Shown here piece by piece: positions 37,753-45,474 of a stretch of 64,000 nucleotides of DNA. The translations under genes were made by a program, and so were the position numbers. A model generated the notes under the pieces. It had not been told where the DNA came from. It made no database searches and saw nothing but the letters and a program-made list of their open reading frames with translations. Within the stretch, counting starts at the first letter, position 1, and every line of letters begins with the position of its first letter. Source of the stretch: an uncultured Clostridium sp. (lineage in GTDB: Bacteria; Bacillota; Clostridia; TANB77; CAG-508). The stretch is from assembly GCA_948467875.1 (NCBI GenBank), contig CAOKFZ010000006.1, positions 1 to 64,000 of the forward strand, written 5' to 3'.

Positions 37753-37921
37753 TTTTTAATCCTCCGAACAAAACTAATTGTATTATACACTTAAATTATG
37801 CAATTTTCAAGTATAATGTTAATATTATTATGCAATTTTTGGCAAAAAATATGTATGAAAATAAGGAAAATAATAAGGTCGAAAATTTTTTGTAAAAATT
37901 GAAAAAATATTGTAAAATTTA

Positions 37922-37948
37922 GAAGGAATTTCATTTATTTTGGCGAAT
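37922..37948 (+). promoter_or_regulatory. Sigma-H-like promoter of spoVG
   Basis: GAAGGAATT (37922-37930), 11-base spacer, GGCGAAT (37942-37948). This fits the sigma-H pattern RnAGGAwWW - N11-12 - RnnGAAT, known to drive spoVG in bacilli. It supports a sporulating host. Confidence 0.65.
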
Positions 37949-38012
37949 ATAATAATTAATACATAGAGATAATATTTATGTATGAATATTAACAATAGAA
38001 AGAGGTGCTAAA

Positions 38013-38291
38013 ATGCAAATAACAGATGTACGTTTAAGAAAAGTAAATTCAGAGAACAGAATGAAAGCTGTTGCTTCTGTAACATTCGATAATGAATTCG
38101 TTATTCATGATATCAAAGTTATCGAAAGTGCAAATGGATTGTTTATCGCTATGCCTAGCAGAAAAACTCCAAACGGAGAATTCAAAGATATAGCTCATCC
38201 AATCAATGCTGAAACAAGAGAGAAAGTTCAAAAAGCAATTTTGGAGGCTTATGATTCTCCAGATGCTGAAATCGCAGAATCAGCAGAATAA
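38013..38291 (+). CDS. spoVG: Septation/sporulation regulator SpoVG
   Basis: 92 residues: [49 protein letters not shown] small nucleic-acid-binding regulator. ATG follows AAAGAGGTG. Monocistronic with its own terminator. Complete length. Confidence 0.96.
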   Translation: MQITDVRLRKVNSENRMKAVASVTFDNEFVIHDIKVIESANGLFIAMPSRKTPNGEFKDIAHPINAETREKVQKAILEAYDSPDAEIAESAE

Positions 38292-38317
38292 TTATAAAAA
38301 TTATTATGAACAAGTTA

Positions 38318-38348
38318 GCTGTTATCGATAAGATAACAGCTATTTTGT
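38318..38348 (+). terminator. Terminator after spoVG
   Basis: AGCTGTTATC / GATAACAGCT stem with 5-base loop followed by ATTTTGT. Confidence 0.85.
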
Positions 38349-38356
38349 AATTTATT

Positions 38357-38782
38357 TTATAAAAATTTTTTTAAACGATGAATGCTATTTTCTTGAAAAG
38401 CAATAAAACCATTTAAAATATCTTTTACATCATCTGAAGCCTCAGGGCTTTGATTTAAAAGTTTAACACCTTTGATAATTCCCATATCATAACCCTGAAT
38501 GAGAAGTTCAGAAAGCTGGGAATTACTTTTGTCATTCATCGTATTAAACTGAATGCCTGACCAACCCATAATTTTTTGTCCCATAGGCGTATCATCTGGA
38601 ATTTCGCCAATTTCTTCAAATTTTTGATCTACTCTTTTTTCGGTTTCTTGATATTGGTTATATTGGTAAGTCAGTTCATCGCGGAAATTTGCGTCAGAGC
38701 TTTTTTCACCCACCATAGCAATGGAATCTTTTCCCATGCAAACACCTTTGTGCACTTCATTTAAAATTGTTAAATTGTCCAT
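38357..38782 (-). CDS. Helical protein of unknown function (possible ferritin-like four-helix)
   Basis: 141 residues, all helix-forming and soluble (LTILNEVHKGVCMGKDSIAM; FRDELTYQYNQYQETEKRVD; LLIQGYDMGIIKGVKLLNQSP). The pattern of four amphipathic helices resembles DUF2383/ferritin-like stress proteins, without a clear metal site. ATG follows AAGGAGG. The assignment is weak. Confidence 0.65.
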   Translation of the reverse strand: MDNLTILNEVHKGVCMGKDSIAMVGEKSSDANFRDELTYQYNQYQETEKRVDQKFEEIGEIPDDTPMGQKIMGWSGIQFNTMNDKSNSQLSELLIQGYDMGIIKGVKLLNQSPEASDDVKDILNGFIAFQENSIHRLKKFL

Positions 38783-38792
38783 AAAAACCTCC

Positions 38793-39314
38793 TTAATTTT
38801 TATTGTGTGTAAAATTTTTTAAAATTATTTGGCAAAAACAGATAAATTCAAAAAGAGGAACACTGTATAAAATGCCATTTAAACCAAATAATTTTTGCAA
38901 ACAAAACGTAAGCAGAGAAAATAAAAAAATTTTTACAAAAATAAAAATTTTTTTGGGAGGATTAGTTTGTTCTGCCCAGATGCGAAAGGAAATTAAGGGA
39001 AGGCAAATAAAATAAATTTTTCCAGCATATTTTATAAAATTGATAGTGCCTGAAATAGTTGTGAAATTGGCAGCGATTTTTTCAAGTGAAAAATGCAAAA
39101 AGATAGAATAAAAGATGAGAAAAATGGTTGCATTTTTTAATAAAGTGGGCGCCTTTTTTGGGCGGATTGAAAAATATAAATAAAGAATAAAAACTGCTCC
39201 AAAATATAAAAATTGAATAACGTCAATTCCAGTATGATAAATGGGATTAGCAAATTGTATGATATTTATTTTTATCATCAATAAATAAATGATTTCTAAC
39301 ATTAAAATTTTCAT
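38793..39314 (-). CDS. Integral membrane protein of unknown function
   Basis: 173 residues with five predicted membrane helices, rich in Phe and Ile. No motif recognised. Ten bases upstream of the helical protein gene, so both may share a transcript. Confidence 0.65.
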   Translation of the reverse strand: MKILMLEIIYLLMIKINIIQFANPIYHTGIDVIQFLYFGAVFILYLYFSIRPKKAPTLLKNATIFLIFYSIFLHFSLEKIAANFTTISGTINFIKYAGKIYFICLPLISFRIWAEQTNPPKKIFIFVKIFLFSLLTFCLQKLFGLNGILYSVPLFEFICFCQIILKNFTHNKN

Positions 39315-39331
39315 AATTTATTTATATCATA

Positions 39332-39359
39332 ATTTAAAAGGACTGGTCAAGCCAGTCCT
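39332..39359 (-). terminator. Terminator after prepilin-like gene 2
   Basis: On the minus strand AGGACTGG / CCAGTCCT with a 5-base loop (39359-39339), followed by TTTT. Confidence 0.85.
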
Positions 39360-39364
39360 ACAAT

Positions 39365-40712
39365 TTATTCACTTAAATCCCAAGCTGTACCATTCCAAGT
39401 TGTCTTTATATTAGAAGGCAATTTTACCAAAGGTCGAATGCCGCGATATATTCCATAAGTGTGATAATTAACCGCAGTTATTAAGCCTGTATTATAGACA
39501 CACCATACATCGCTTTGACGATCAGATGGCATGGAAGCTAACCAATAGGATGCACAATTTTCTTTTCCGACAGCTTTGTATGGTTCCACATTATTTTCTA
39601 TTGTATATCCACAACTAATAGTGTCTAGCCCACTAGAATGATTGGTTCCATATTTTGCATTATAGCTTTCTGTAAATTGTGGTTTGGTTGCTCCTCCCAT
39701 TGCGATTGCACCATTTATTCCTGCTGCATAGGCACTCCAGTTTGTTGCATTTGTTAACCAATTAAATAACTGATTTGGATTATCGGTATACACTCGATAG
39801 TCACTTCCGTTTACTTTCTCAATTCCTGTTTCCAAAGTCATCCCGCTATTTGGCACATAATTACTTGAAATCAAAAACACATTACTTCCGTCATTTAAAA
39901 ATATTTGCCAATCGCTCACGCTATTTGCTGAATAATTGACATTATCTCCATAATACTCTGGCTTAATTGCCGCTGTTCCAGCTAATTTTTCCCACACAGC
40001 ATATAGTGTCACACTTTGACTTCCCATTGTAAAACTTCCTGAACTCGTATATTCTGGTGTTGTTGCATTTGGTGTTCTCGCCCAGCCTAAAAAATTTGCT
40101 CCTTTTTTCGTTGGTTTTGTCGTAAAATCAATAGTTACATTTTCTCCTGCTGCATATTTTTTGCTAGCTGGTGCACCTTGTCCGCCATTGGCATTATACG
40201 CAACTGTGTATTTTTGCACGATTTGGTTGCTGCTTAATTCGCCATCAATTGTGACACTTCCGTCTGAACTTAGAATTCCAATTTCTACCCCTTCATAATT
40301 TAATTTTCCACTTTCGTCACACGAAATTTCAGCCCCATTTGAAAGTTCCACTCCTTTTTCTAATTCAGCTTTCACATAATCATTCACATTTGCAAAATTG
40401 TTGCTTTCTGTATAATAATCCATTTGCAATTCTGCGATTTTTAATTCAATTTCTTTCTTAATTTTCGCCATATTCGTGATGTCAACTGCCTTTGTCGCCC
40501 TTCCTAAAATCCCATTACTCCCGTGCCACAAGATTGATTGATACACCTGCTAAAATCAATAATACGATAATTGTCACGACTAATGCGAGCAGTGTGATTC
40601 CTGAGACTGTTCGATATTTATGAGTTACAGCCTCAGGATGCAGTTTGTTTGTCAAACTATACTCCTTATTTTTGGGTTCGTCAAAACGAATTCCTACATT
40701 TTTTTGTTTCAT
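39365..40712 (-). CDS. Prepilin-like surface protein with InlB-type repeat; one +1 shift at CGG
   Basis: Corrected length 448 residues. The leader and hydrophobic helix (SG|ITLLALVVT...AGVSINLVA) nearly match those of the protein at 73-1947. The first frame stops at 40515 after GCA CGG GAG TAA. Skipping C at 40523 gives VAGSNGILGRATKAV, then the shared IAELQMDYY module, an InlB-type repeat (YNANGGQG...FLGWA...LYAVW) and a C-terminal domain ending YRGIRPLVKLPS. That ending resembles C-type-lectin/DUF6273-like folds of secreted clostridial proteins. ATG follows AAGGAGG. Operator-like repeats and a divergent XRE regulator lie upstream. The second paralogue has diverged in its C-terminal half but keeps the shift site at codon 64. 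Confidence 0.83.
40521..40523 (-). other. +1 frameshift site, CGG (GCA CGG GAG TAA)
   Basis: Codon 64 of prepilin-like gene 2, the same position and nearly the same bases as in gene 1. Skipping C gives Val-Ala-Gly-Ser-Asn-Gly-Ile-Leu-Gly. Confidence 0.88.
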
Positions 40713-40738
40713 AAAAATCCTCCTTTAATTTTTCTAAA

Positions 40739-40755
40739 TTTCACACAATGTGAAA
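40739..40755. promoter_or_regulatory. Operator-like repeat 1 (perfect)
   Basis: TTTCACA-CAA-TGTGAAA, a perfect 7+3+7 inverted repeat between the prepilin-like gene and the XRE gene. Probably the best binding site of the XRE regulator. Confidence 0.7.
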
Positions 40756-40803
40756 ATGACGAAAGCAAAAAATACTAAACTATGAATTTTAGCATTTTTA
40801 TAC

Positions 40804-40820
40804 TTTTACAATTTGTGAAA
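40804..40820. promoter_or_regulatory. Operator-like repeat 2
   Basis: TTTTACA-ATT-TGTGAAA, one mismatch from the perfect copy. Confidence 0.6.
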
Positions 40821-40865
40821 TATGAAATTATATTATAACAAAACGTGAATAAAGTCAAGATGATT

Positions 40866-40882
40866 TTTAGCAATATGTGAAA
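40866..40882. promoter_or_regulatory. Operator-like repeat 3
   Basis: TTTAGCA-ATA-TGTGAAA, with two mismatches in the left arm. It lies just upstream of the XRE promoter. Confidence 0.5.
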
Positions 40883-40923
40883 AATATTACGATAAGTGAA
40901 ATAAATGGTATAATATAGAGTAG

Positions 40924-40940
40924 TTTCACAGATTGCAAAA
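40924..40940. promoter_or_regulatory. Operator-like repeat 4, over the XRE transcription start
   Basis: TTTCACA-GAT-TGCAAAA, two mismatches in the right arm, 10 bases after TATAAT (40909-40914). The position suits autorepression. Confidence 0.6.
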
Positions 40941-40958
40941 ATAGAAAGGAATTATTTT

Positions 40959-41315
40959 ATGGAAAATATACTCGGAAAAAGAATTGAGCTAGAGAGAACA
41001 AGATTGGGAATGAACCAAATGGAACTGGCAAAAAGATTAAATTTATCTTCTAGCGCTTCTATTTCTCAATATGAAAATGGAGATAGGACCCCAAATGATG
41101 ATATTAAATTAAGAATGTGTGAAATTTTTGGCTGTAGTTTGGACTATTTATTGGGAAAATCAAATATTCGTAATTTAGAAAAATTAAAATTAGAAAAAAT
41201 AAAAAATGTAAAATATTTTAACAATAGACTTAATATAGACGGTTTGGAGGAAGAGGACATCGAAGAATTGCAAAAGCAAATTGATTATTTAAAGTGGAAA
41301 AAAGGGAAAAAGTAA
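40959..41315 (+). CDS. XRE-family transcriptional regulator
   Basis: 118 residues. N-terminal helix-turn-helix (GKRIELERTRLGMNQMELAKRL...ASISQYENGDRTPNDD) and a short acidic/basic C-terminal tail (LEEEDIEELQKQIDYLKWKKGKK) for dimerisation. Divergent from prepilin-like gene 2, with four copies of a TTTCACA-N3-TGTGAAA-like repeat between them. Probably represses itself and the surface protein. Confidence 0.9.
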   Translation: MENILGKRIELERTRLGMNQMELAKRLNLSSSASISQYENGDRTPNDDIKLRMCEIFGCSLDYLLGKSNIRNLEKLKLEKIKNVKYFNNRLNIDGLEEEDIEELQKQIDYLKWKKGKK

Positions 41316-41324
41316 TAAAATAGA

Positions 41325-41366
41325 AACAAGGATAATGGCATATTTTGCAATCTCCTTGTTTTTTTG
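41325..41366 (+). terminator. Terminator after the XRE gene
   Basis: AACAAGGA / TCCTTGTT stem followed by TTTTTG. Confidence 0.8.
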
Positions 41367-41445
41367 TTGAATAAATAAAAAAAATTTAAAAAATTTTCAA
41401 AAAACTATTGCAAAAAAATTTTTTTTATATTACAATTTAAATGAA

Positions 41446-41480
41446 GTGGAGAGAAGTGGAACAAAGTGGTAGAAAAGTGG
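41446..41480 (+). promoter_or_regulatory. MraZ-box array
   Basis: Four AAGTGG repeats (GTGG at 41446, 41456, 41466, 41477) at about 10-base spacing before mraZ, the known autoregulatory pattern of MraZ. Confidence 0.85.
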
Positions 41481-41497
41481 AAGGAGGAAACAGCCTA

Positions 41498-41923
41498 GTG
41501 TTAATTGGTGAATATGAGCATTCTCTGGATGCAAAAGGCAGATTGATTATGCCTGCAAAGCTCAGAGAAGACATTGGCGAAAAATTTATCGTAACCAAAG
41601 GCTTAGACGGATGTTTATTTGCATTTTCCCTTGCTGAATGGACCAACTTCGAACAAAAACTTCGTACACTTCCTATTTCTAATAAAGATGCACGTTTATT
41701 TACAAGATTTTTCTTTGCTGGTGCTATTGATTGCGAAATAGACAAACAAGGCAGATTTTTGATTTCTAGTAACTTGAGAGAATTTGCCGAACTTACTAAA
41801 GATGTTGTCATTATCGGCATGGATTCGAGAATCGAAATCTGGAGCAAAGAAAAATGGCAAACATGTGACGACGATATCTCAGCAGACGACATTGCAGCTA
41901 AAATGGAAATGTTGGGGATTTAG
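41498..41923 (+). CDS. mraZ: Transcriptional regulator MraZ
   Basis: 141 residues from GTG 41498 (AAGGAGG ten bases before), giving the usual start (M)[23 protein letters not shown]. Two AbrB-like halves, with the second DAR-type motif as DKQGRFLIS. An upstream in-frame ATG exists but would run through the MraZ boxes. Opens the division/cell-wall cluster. Confidence 0.93.
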   Translation: MLIGEYEHSLDAKGRLIMPAKLREDIGEKFIVTKGLDGCLFAFSLAEWTNFEQKLRTLPISNKDARLFTRFFFAGAIDCEIDKQGRFLISSNLREFAELTKDVVIIGMDSRIEIWSKEKWQTCDDDISADDIAAKMEMLGI

Positions 41924-42316
41924 CTCATGAAAAATTAAAATGTATATAAAACTTGCAAAAGTTTATATAAATATACGAAAGAAAAATGCGTGAAAAATTT
42001 TGCGTGCCTATCCTAAATTTAAACAATAAATCTAGGATAGAAAAATTTACAAATGATAAAAATTTAGAAGATACAAAAGAAAAAATAATTTAAAGTACAA
42101 AAGATTTTAAGAAATTTATGGGCTTTGTCTAAAAAAGCCCTACAAGAGAAAAAATCTTAGTTAACAAATGACTTGTAACTACGAAAGAAAAATATATTTC
42201 TTTACTAATGACAAATTGTTTAAATTACGAAGGATTGAAAAACACAAAAGATTATGAAGTTATAGGTCGTCATTTTTGTGGCGACCTATCTAAGTTAAAA
42301 AAATGAAGTAGAATAA
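41924..42316 (+). other. Structured non-coding region between mraZ and rsmH
   Basis: 393 bases without a convincing gene. It holds at least four strong inverted repeats: TATATAAAACTT/AAGTTTATATA (41943-41970), CTATCCTA/TAGGATAG (42008-42040), GGGCTTT/AAAGCCC (42120-42140) and ATAGGTCG/CGACCTAT (42262-42289). A word ACGAAAGAAAAAT occurs twice (about 41975 and 42181). In related bacteria this gap is short. It could be a regulatory leader or host small RNAs. Confidence 0.6.
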
Positions 42317-42325
42317 GTGATGCAA

Positions 42326-43255
42326 ATGGAGAATTTTAATCATGTGCCAGTATTGCTAGAAGAGTGCATAGAAGGTTTGCAAATCAAGCCAGATGGAATT
42401 TATATAGATGGAACTCTGGGTGGTGCAGGGCATAGCCAAAAAATTGTGAAACAAATATCTGAAAAAGGGCTTCTTTTAGGAATTGATCGAGATGAAGAGG
42501 CTATTTGTGTTGCCAAAGAAAGATTAAAAGAATTTTCCAATGTTCAATTTGTGCATGATAATCACGATAATATGAAAGCTATTTTAGCGAAATTAGAAAT
42601 CCCAGCAGTGGATGGAATTTTGCTGGATTTGGGCGTTTCCTCGTATCAGCTGGACGAAAAGAACAGAGGTTTTAGCTATCTGGGAGAAAGTCAGCTGGAT
42701 ATGCGTATGGATAAAATGGCGGAACTGACGGCAAAAGAGGTCGTCAATACGTACCCCGAAGAAAAATTAGCTAATCTCATTTATGAATATGGCGAAGAAC
42801 GATTTTCAAGGAGAATTGCGAGAAACATTTGTGAGCAGCGCCGAAAAAAAGAAATTGAAACAACGGCAGAACTTGTTAAAATCATAGAAAAATCAGTGCC
42901 TCGAAAAAAAGGAGAAGGGCATCCAGCCAAGCGAACTTTTCAGGCAATTAGAATTGAAGTCAATAACGAAATCAAACCATTATACCAAACGATTTTGGAT
43001 TCGATTGAAATGCTAAAACCACAAGGCAGATTGTGTGTGATAACGTTTCATTCGCTGGAAGATAGGGCAGTCAAAAATGCATTTTTGGAGGCTGAAGGAA
43101 AGTGTACATGCCCGCCAGGGTTGCCGTATTGTATGTGTGGTGCCAAAAAATTAGGAAAAATTGTAACGAAAAAGCCAATTTTGCCAAGCGAAGAAGAAAT
43201 GGAACAGAATACAAGAAGCAAAAGTGCCAAATTGCGCATTTTTGAAAAATTTTAG
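42326..43255 (+). CDS. rsmH: 16S rRNA (cytosine-1402-N4)-methyltransferase
   Basis: 309 residues from ATG 42326 (ATG 42320 and GTG 42317 are also in frame; ribosome site weak). HVPVLLEECIEGL start, SAM-binding DGTLGGAGHS, LLDLGVSSYQLD, KRTFQAIRIEVNNE and CVITFHSLEDRAVK. Second gene of the mraZ cluster. Confidence 0.95.
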   Translation: MENFNHVPVLLEECIEGLQIKPDGIYIDGTLGGAGHSQKIVKQISEKGLLLGIDRDEEAICVAKERLKEFSNVQFVHDNHDNMKAILAKLEIPAVDGILLDLGVSSYQLDEKNRGFSYLGESQLDMRMDKMAELTAKEVVNTYPEEKLANLIYEYGEERFSRRIARNICEQRRKKEIETTAELVKIIEKSVPRKKGEGHPAKRTFQAIRIEVNNEIKPLYQTILDSIEMLKPQGRLCVITFHSLEDRAVKNAFLEAEGKCTCPPGLPYCMCGAKKLGKIVTKKPILPSEEEMEQNTRSKSAKLRIFEKF

Positions 43256-43281
43256 AAGTACAAAAGAAAGGAGGAGTAAGC

Positions 43282-43758
43282 ATGGCAAAGTATAATTATC
43301 AATATGAAACAAGTCCTAGAAAATTAGAGCCAGAGTATCAAAAGAAGCCAAAGAAAAAGCCTGTCACGAAGTCAAAAAAAGCACCGCAAAAAGTAAAAGG
43401 CAAAAGCAAAATTAGAAAAAAACGTAAAATGTCGTTTGAAGCAAAGTTTTTTTTCAATAGTATGTTGTTTTTTGCGATTATTTTTGCCATGATTGCTTGT
43501 CAAGCCTTTGTGAAACAGCGTTACAAAGAAAAAGAAAATTTGAAAAAAGAGTATAATCAGCTTTTAACCAATAGTATGGTGGCAAAAGAAGCCAATGATG
43601 ACACAAGGCGAATTGCTTCAGAATATGGCATGCAAACCAAATCTGCAACTTTAATTGACTTAGGAACAACGGATTATATCGAGGTTTCCAGCGATGAAGG
43701 AGAAACACAAGAAAGTTTTTGGGACAAGATCGTCAATTGGTTCAAAGAGATTTTTTAG
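43282..43758 (+). CDS. ftsL: FtsL-like cell division protein
   Basis: 158 residues. A long basic cytoplasmic N-terminus, one membrane helix (about 55-75, FFFNSMLFFAIIFAMIACQAF) and a short coiled coil (KEKENLKKEYNQLL). Position after rsmH and topology fit FtsL; sequence is poorly conserved in the family. The cluster stops here with a terminator instead of continuing to a division PBP. Confidence 0.75.
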   Translation: MAKYNYQYETSPRKLEPEYQKKPKKKPVTKSKKAPQKVKGKSKIRKKRKMSFEAKFFFNSMLFFAIIFAMIACQAFVKQRYKEKENLKKEYNQLLTNSMVAKEANDDTRRIASEYGMQTKSATLIDLGTTDYIEVSSDEGETQESFWDKIVNWFKEIF

Positions 43759-43779
43759 AAATTAAAATAGATAAAAATG

Positions 43780-43806
43780 CTGGCACCGAGATGTGCCAGT
43801 TTTTTT
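43780..43806 (+). terminator. Terminator after ftsL
   Basis: CTGGCAC / GTGCCAG stem followed by seven T. The cassette promoter begins three bases later. Confidence 0.9.
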
Positions 43807-43808
43807 GA

Positions 43809-43837
43809 TTGACATTTTATGTAAAATATGGTAGAAT
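43809..43837 (+). promoter_or_regulatory. Cassette promoter A
   Basis: TTGACA (43809-43814), 17-base spacer containing ATGTAAAATATGG, TAGAAT (43832-43837). The spacer is shared with the other cassette promoters at 44645, 55220 and 61686. A hairpin (GGAGGTTT/AAACCTCC) follows in the leader. Confidence 0.8.
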
Positions 43838-43931
43838 AAAGTTAAGAAATACTTATATAGAAACCAAAAAACTATTTTATAGCTTGGAGGTTTCTAAAAC
43901 CTCCAGCTGAACTCAAGGAGGTAAAAATAGC

Positions 43932-44231
43932 ATGAGAGATTTACAAGAAATTAAATTGGAACTCAATAAAAGAAAAATGGATATTCTTAAAGCAAATGGG
44001 GTTCTTCCGAAAGAAAGAAGTGAATTCTATTTTCCAATGGAAGACAAATTTGGATATGTTTCTGCTATCAATTTTTTAGGGGATGATTGGGAACATGTGA
44101 TGTTTAACGGATTTTGGCTTAACAGATGCCCAACTTATGAAGAAATGGCACATTTAAAAGATATTTTTTGGAAAGAAAATGAAATTGCAATTCAGGTTCA
44201 TCCAAAAAAATCAGAATATGTTAATAAATGA
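43932..44231 (+). CDS. DUF7694-like small protein, C-terminus cut by in-frame TGA
   Basis: 99 residues after CAAGGAGG. Resembles DUF7694 proteins (GDDWEHVMFNGFWLNRCPTYEEMAHLKDIFW ... HPKKSEYVN). Members normally continue with a xxYxLHLWR-like tail. Here a TGA (44229-44231) comes directly after EYVNK, and the same frame then reads GYEYNLHLWRDRNV and runs without a break into the next ORF. The gene is therefore either truncated by a nonsense change or read through. Part of a cassette with its own promoter. Confidence 0.7.
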   Translation: MRDLQEIKLELNKRKMDILKANGVLPKERSEFYFPMEDKFGYVSAINFLGDDWEHVMFNGFWLNRCPTYEEMAHLKDIFWKENEIAIQVHPKKSEYVNK

Positions 44232-44270
44232 GGATATGAATATAATCTTCATTTATGGAGAGATAGAAAT

Positions 44271-44579
44271 GTGTCTGAAAAAATGGAAAAAACATTGAGA
44301 AGCAGAATTGAGAGAATGCTTGAAAGAGCAAAAGAATTTTACAAAAAGGGAGAGCAGAAGGAGATTTTGCTTGAGGAGGAACTGAAAGTCGTAGTGATTT
44401 TTGGAGGTAACAAGTGGCCTACTTGGGAGGAAGTCTGTAAAGTCAAACAGCGGTATTGGCAGGCAGAAGAGGCAGCTGTGCAGTTTAATGTTGGAGCAAA
44501 GTTTGATTTAAACTCAAAGTATATCATTATACTTTGGGATGCAGAAAACTTTGATTTGCTGTCAAAAGAGTTTGTGTAG
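44271..44579 (+). CDS. Second DUF7694-like small protein; uses CGG in frame
   Basis: 102 residues from GTG 44271 (or ATG 44283), GGAGAG upstream, in the same frame as the preceding ORF after its TGA. The tail (VIFGGNKWPTWEEVCKVKQRYW...FDLNSKYIIILW) repeats the DUF7694 pattern, so this looks like a tandem copy. CGG at 44451-44453 (codon 61) must be read as an ordinary codon for the pattern to continue; a +1 shift would break it. Codon use is less AT-rich than in neighbours. Confidence 0.7.
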   Translation: MSEKMEKTLRSRIERMLERAKEFYKKGEQKEILLEEELKVVVIFGGNKWPTWEEVCKVKQRYWQAEEAAVQFNVGAKFDLNSKYIIILWDAENFDLLSKEFV

Positions 44580-44590
44580 TAGTGCTTTGA

Positions 44591-44624
44591 AACAGGGATG
44601 CTTGCTAGAAAGTGTCCCTGTTTT
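44591..44624 (+). terminator. Terminator between cassettes
   Basis: AACAGGGA / TCCCTGTT stem followed by TTTG. Confidence 0.75.
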
Positions 44625-44644
44625 GCTATAATTGCAAAAGGGAC

Positions 44645-44673
44645 TTGACATAACATGTGAAATATGGTATAAT
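44645..44673 (+). promoter_or_regulatory. Cassette promoter B
   Basis: TTGACA (44645-44650), 17-base spacer containing ATGTGAAATATGG, TATAAT (44668-44673). Confidence 0.85.
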
Positions 44674-44738
44674 ATAATTAACAAGGAGGCTTAGATAGCT
44701 CCTAAAAAATAATAATTTATCAAATAGGAGGAAAAGAA

Positions 44739-45059
44739 ATGACACTTGAAACTTTAAAAGAAGAAAGCGTGCGGGCGAATAACGTAGTGGCTGTTTTCCC
44801 ACAGCTGGGAAAAGAGGAGACTCTGAATTGCTTATGGGCAAGCCAGTATGATGGCTGTTTTGCGGTAAACAATTCAACAGTCGCTTTTGTGATTGGTTCG
44901 GATTTGTTTGTGACGCCATATACAGAGGCGGTGCTGCGTACATTGCAGGCAGAAGGATTTCGCTGGGAACGCTTCTATGTCCCATTTTCCAATTGGGATT
45001 ATCCATCTTGCGCGAAAGAAAGATGGATGGAGCTCCGCAGAAAAGCAGCTGCTTGTTAA
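44739..45059 (+). CDS. Cassette protein of unknown function; uses CGG in frame
   Basis: 106 residues after ATAGGAGG. Soluble, with CLWASQYDGCFAV and VLRTLQAEGFRWERFYVPFSNWDYPS; no family recognised. Codon use (CTG, CGC, GCG) is clearly less AT-rich than in the native genes around it. CGG at 44772-44774 is codon 12; reading on gives the full protein, whereas a +1 shift would stop four codons later. Likely acquired by transfer. Confidence 0.75.
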   Translation: MTLETLKEESVRANNVVAVFPQLGKEETLNCLWASQYDGCFAVNNSTVAFVIGSDLFVTPYTEAVLRTLQAEGFRWERFYVPFSNWDYPSCAKERWMELRRKAAAC

Positions 45060-45073
45060 GAACAGGGCAGAGA

Positions 45074-45108
45074 AGAAGTCAGTAACAAGCTGACTTCTCT
45101 GTTTTTTT
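45074..45108 (+). terminator. Terminator after cassette B
   Basis: AGAAGTCAG / CTGACTTCT stem, then TCTG and seven T. Confidence 0.9.
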
Positions 45109-45195
45109 GCACAAAATAATCATACACCTCGTTCAATTTGCATATAAATTCCATAAAAGGAAATGATAGGTAAATGGGAAAGAGGTGTTTTTTTG

Positions 45196-45474
45196 ATGAG
45201 AAGATTAGGTCGAATTAATGAGTTATTGGAGCTTCCAAGAGAAGTTGTGAGCAAAGTGCCGAAAATTACTGTCACGGCGTTTGATGAGATTTTGATTGAG
45301 AATTTTAAGGGAATTTTGGAATACGAAGAATTTTTTGTGCGCATTAGCACTCATATCGGAAATGTGAATATTAATGGTTTTAATTTGAAATTGAGTCAGA
45401 TGACAGAAGACGATATTTTGGTTAGTGGCAAAATTGAAGGTTTGGATTTTGAGAGTAAAAGAGGTGAAGAATAG
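45196..45474 (+). CDS. yqfC: Sporulation protein YqfC
   Basis: 92 residues from ATG 45196 (AGAGGTG upstream). LPREVVSKVPKITVTAFDEILIENFKGILEYEE and the following strands match YqfC, made in the mother cell during sporulation. Overlaps the start of yqfD, the conserved partner. Confidence 0.88.
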   Translation: MRRLGRINELLELPREVVSKVPKITVTAFDEILIENFKGILEYEEFFVRISTHIGNVNINGFNLKLSQMTEDDILVSGKIEGLDFESKRGEE

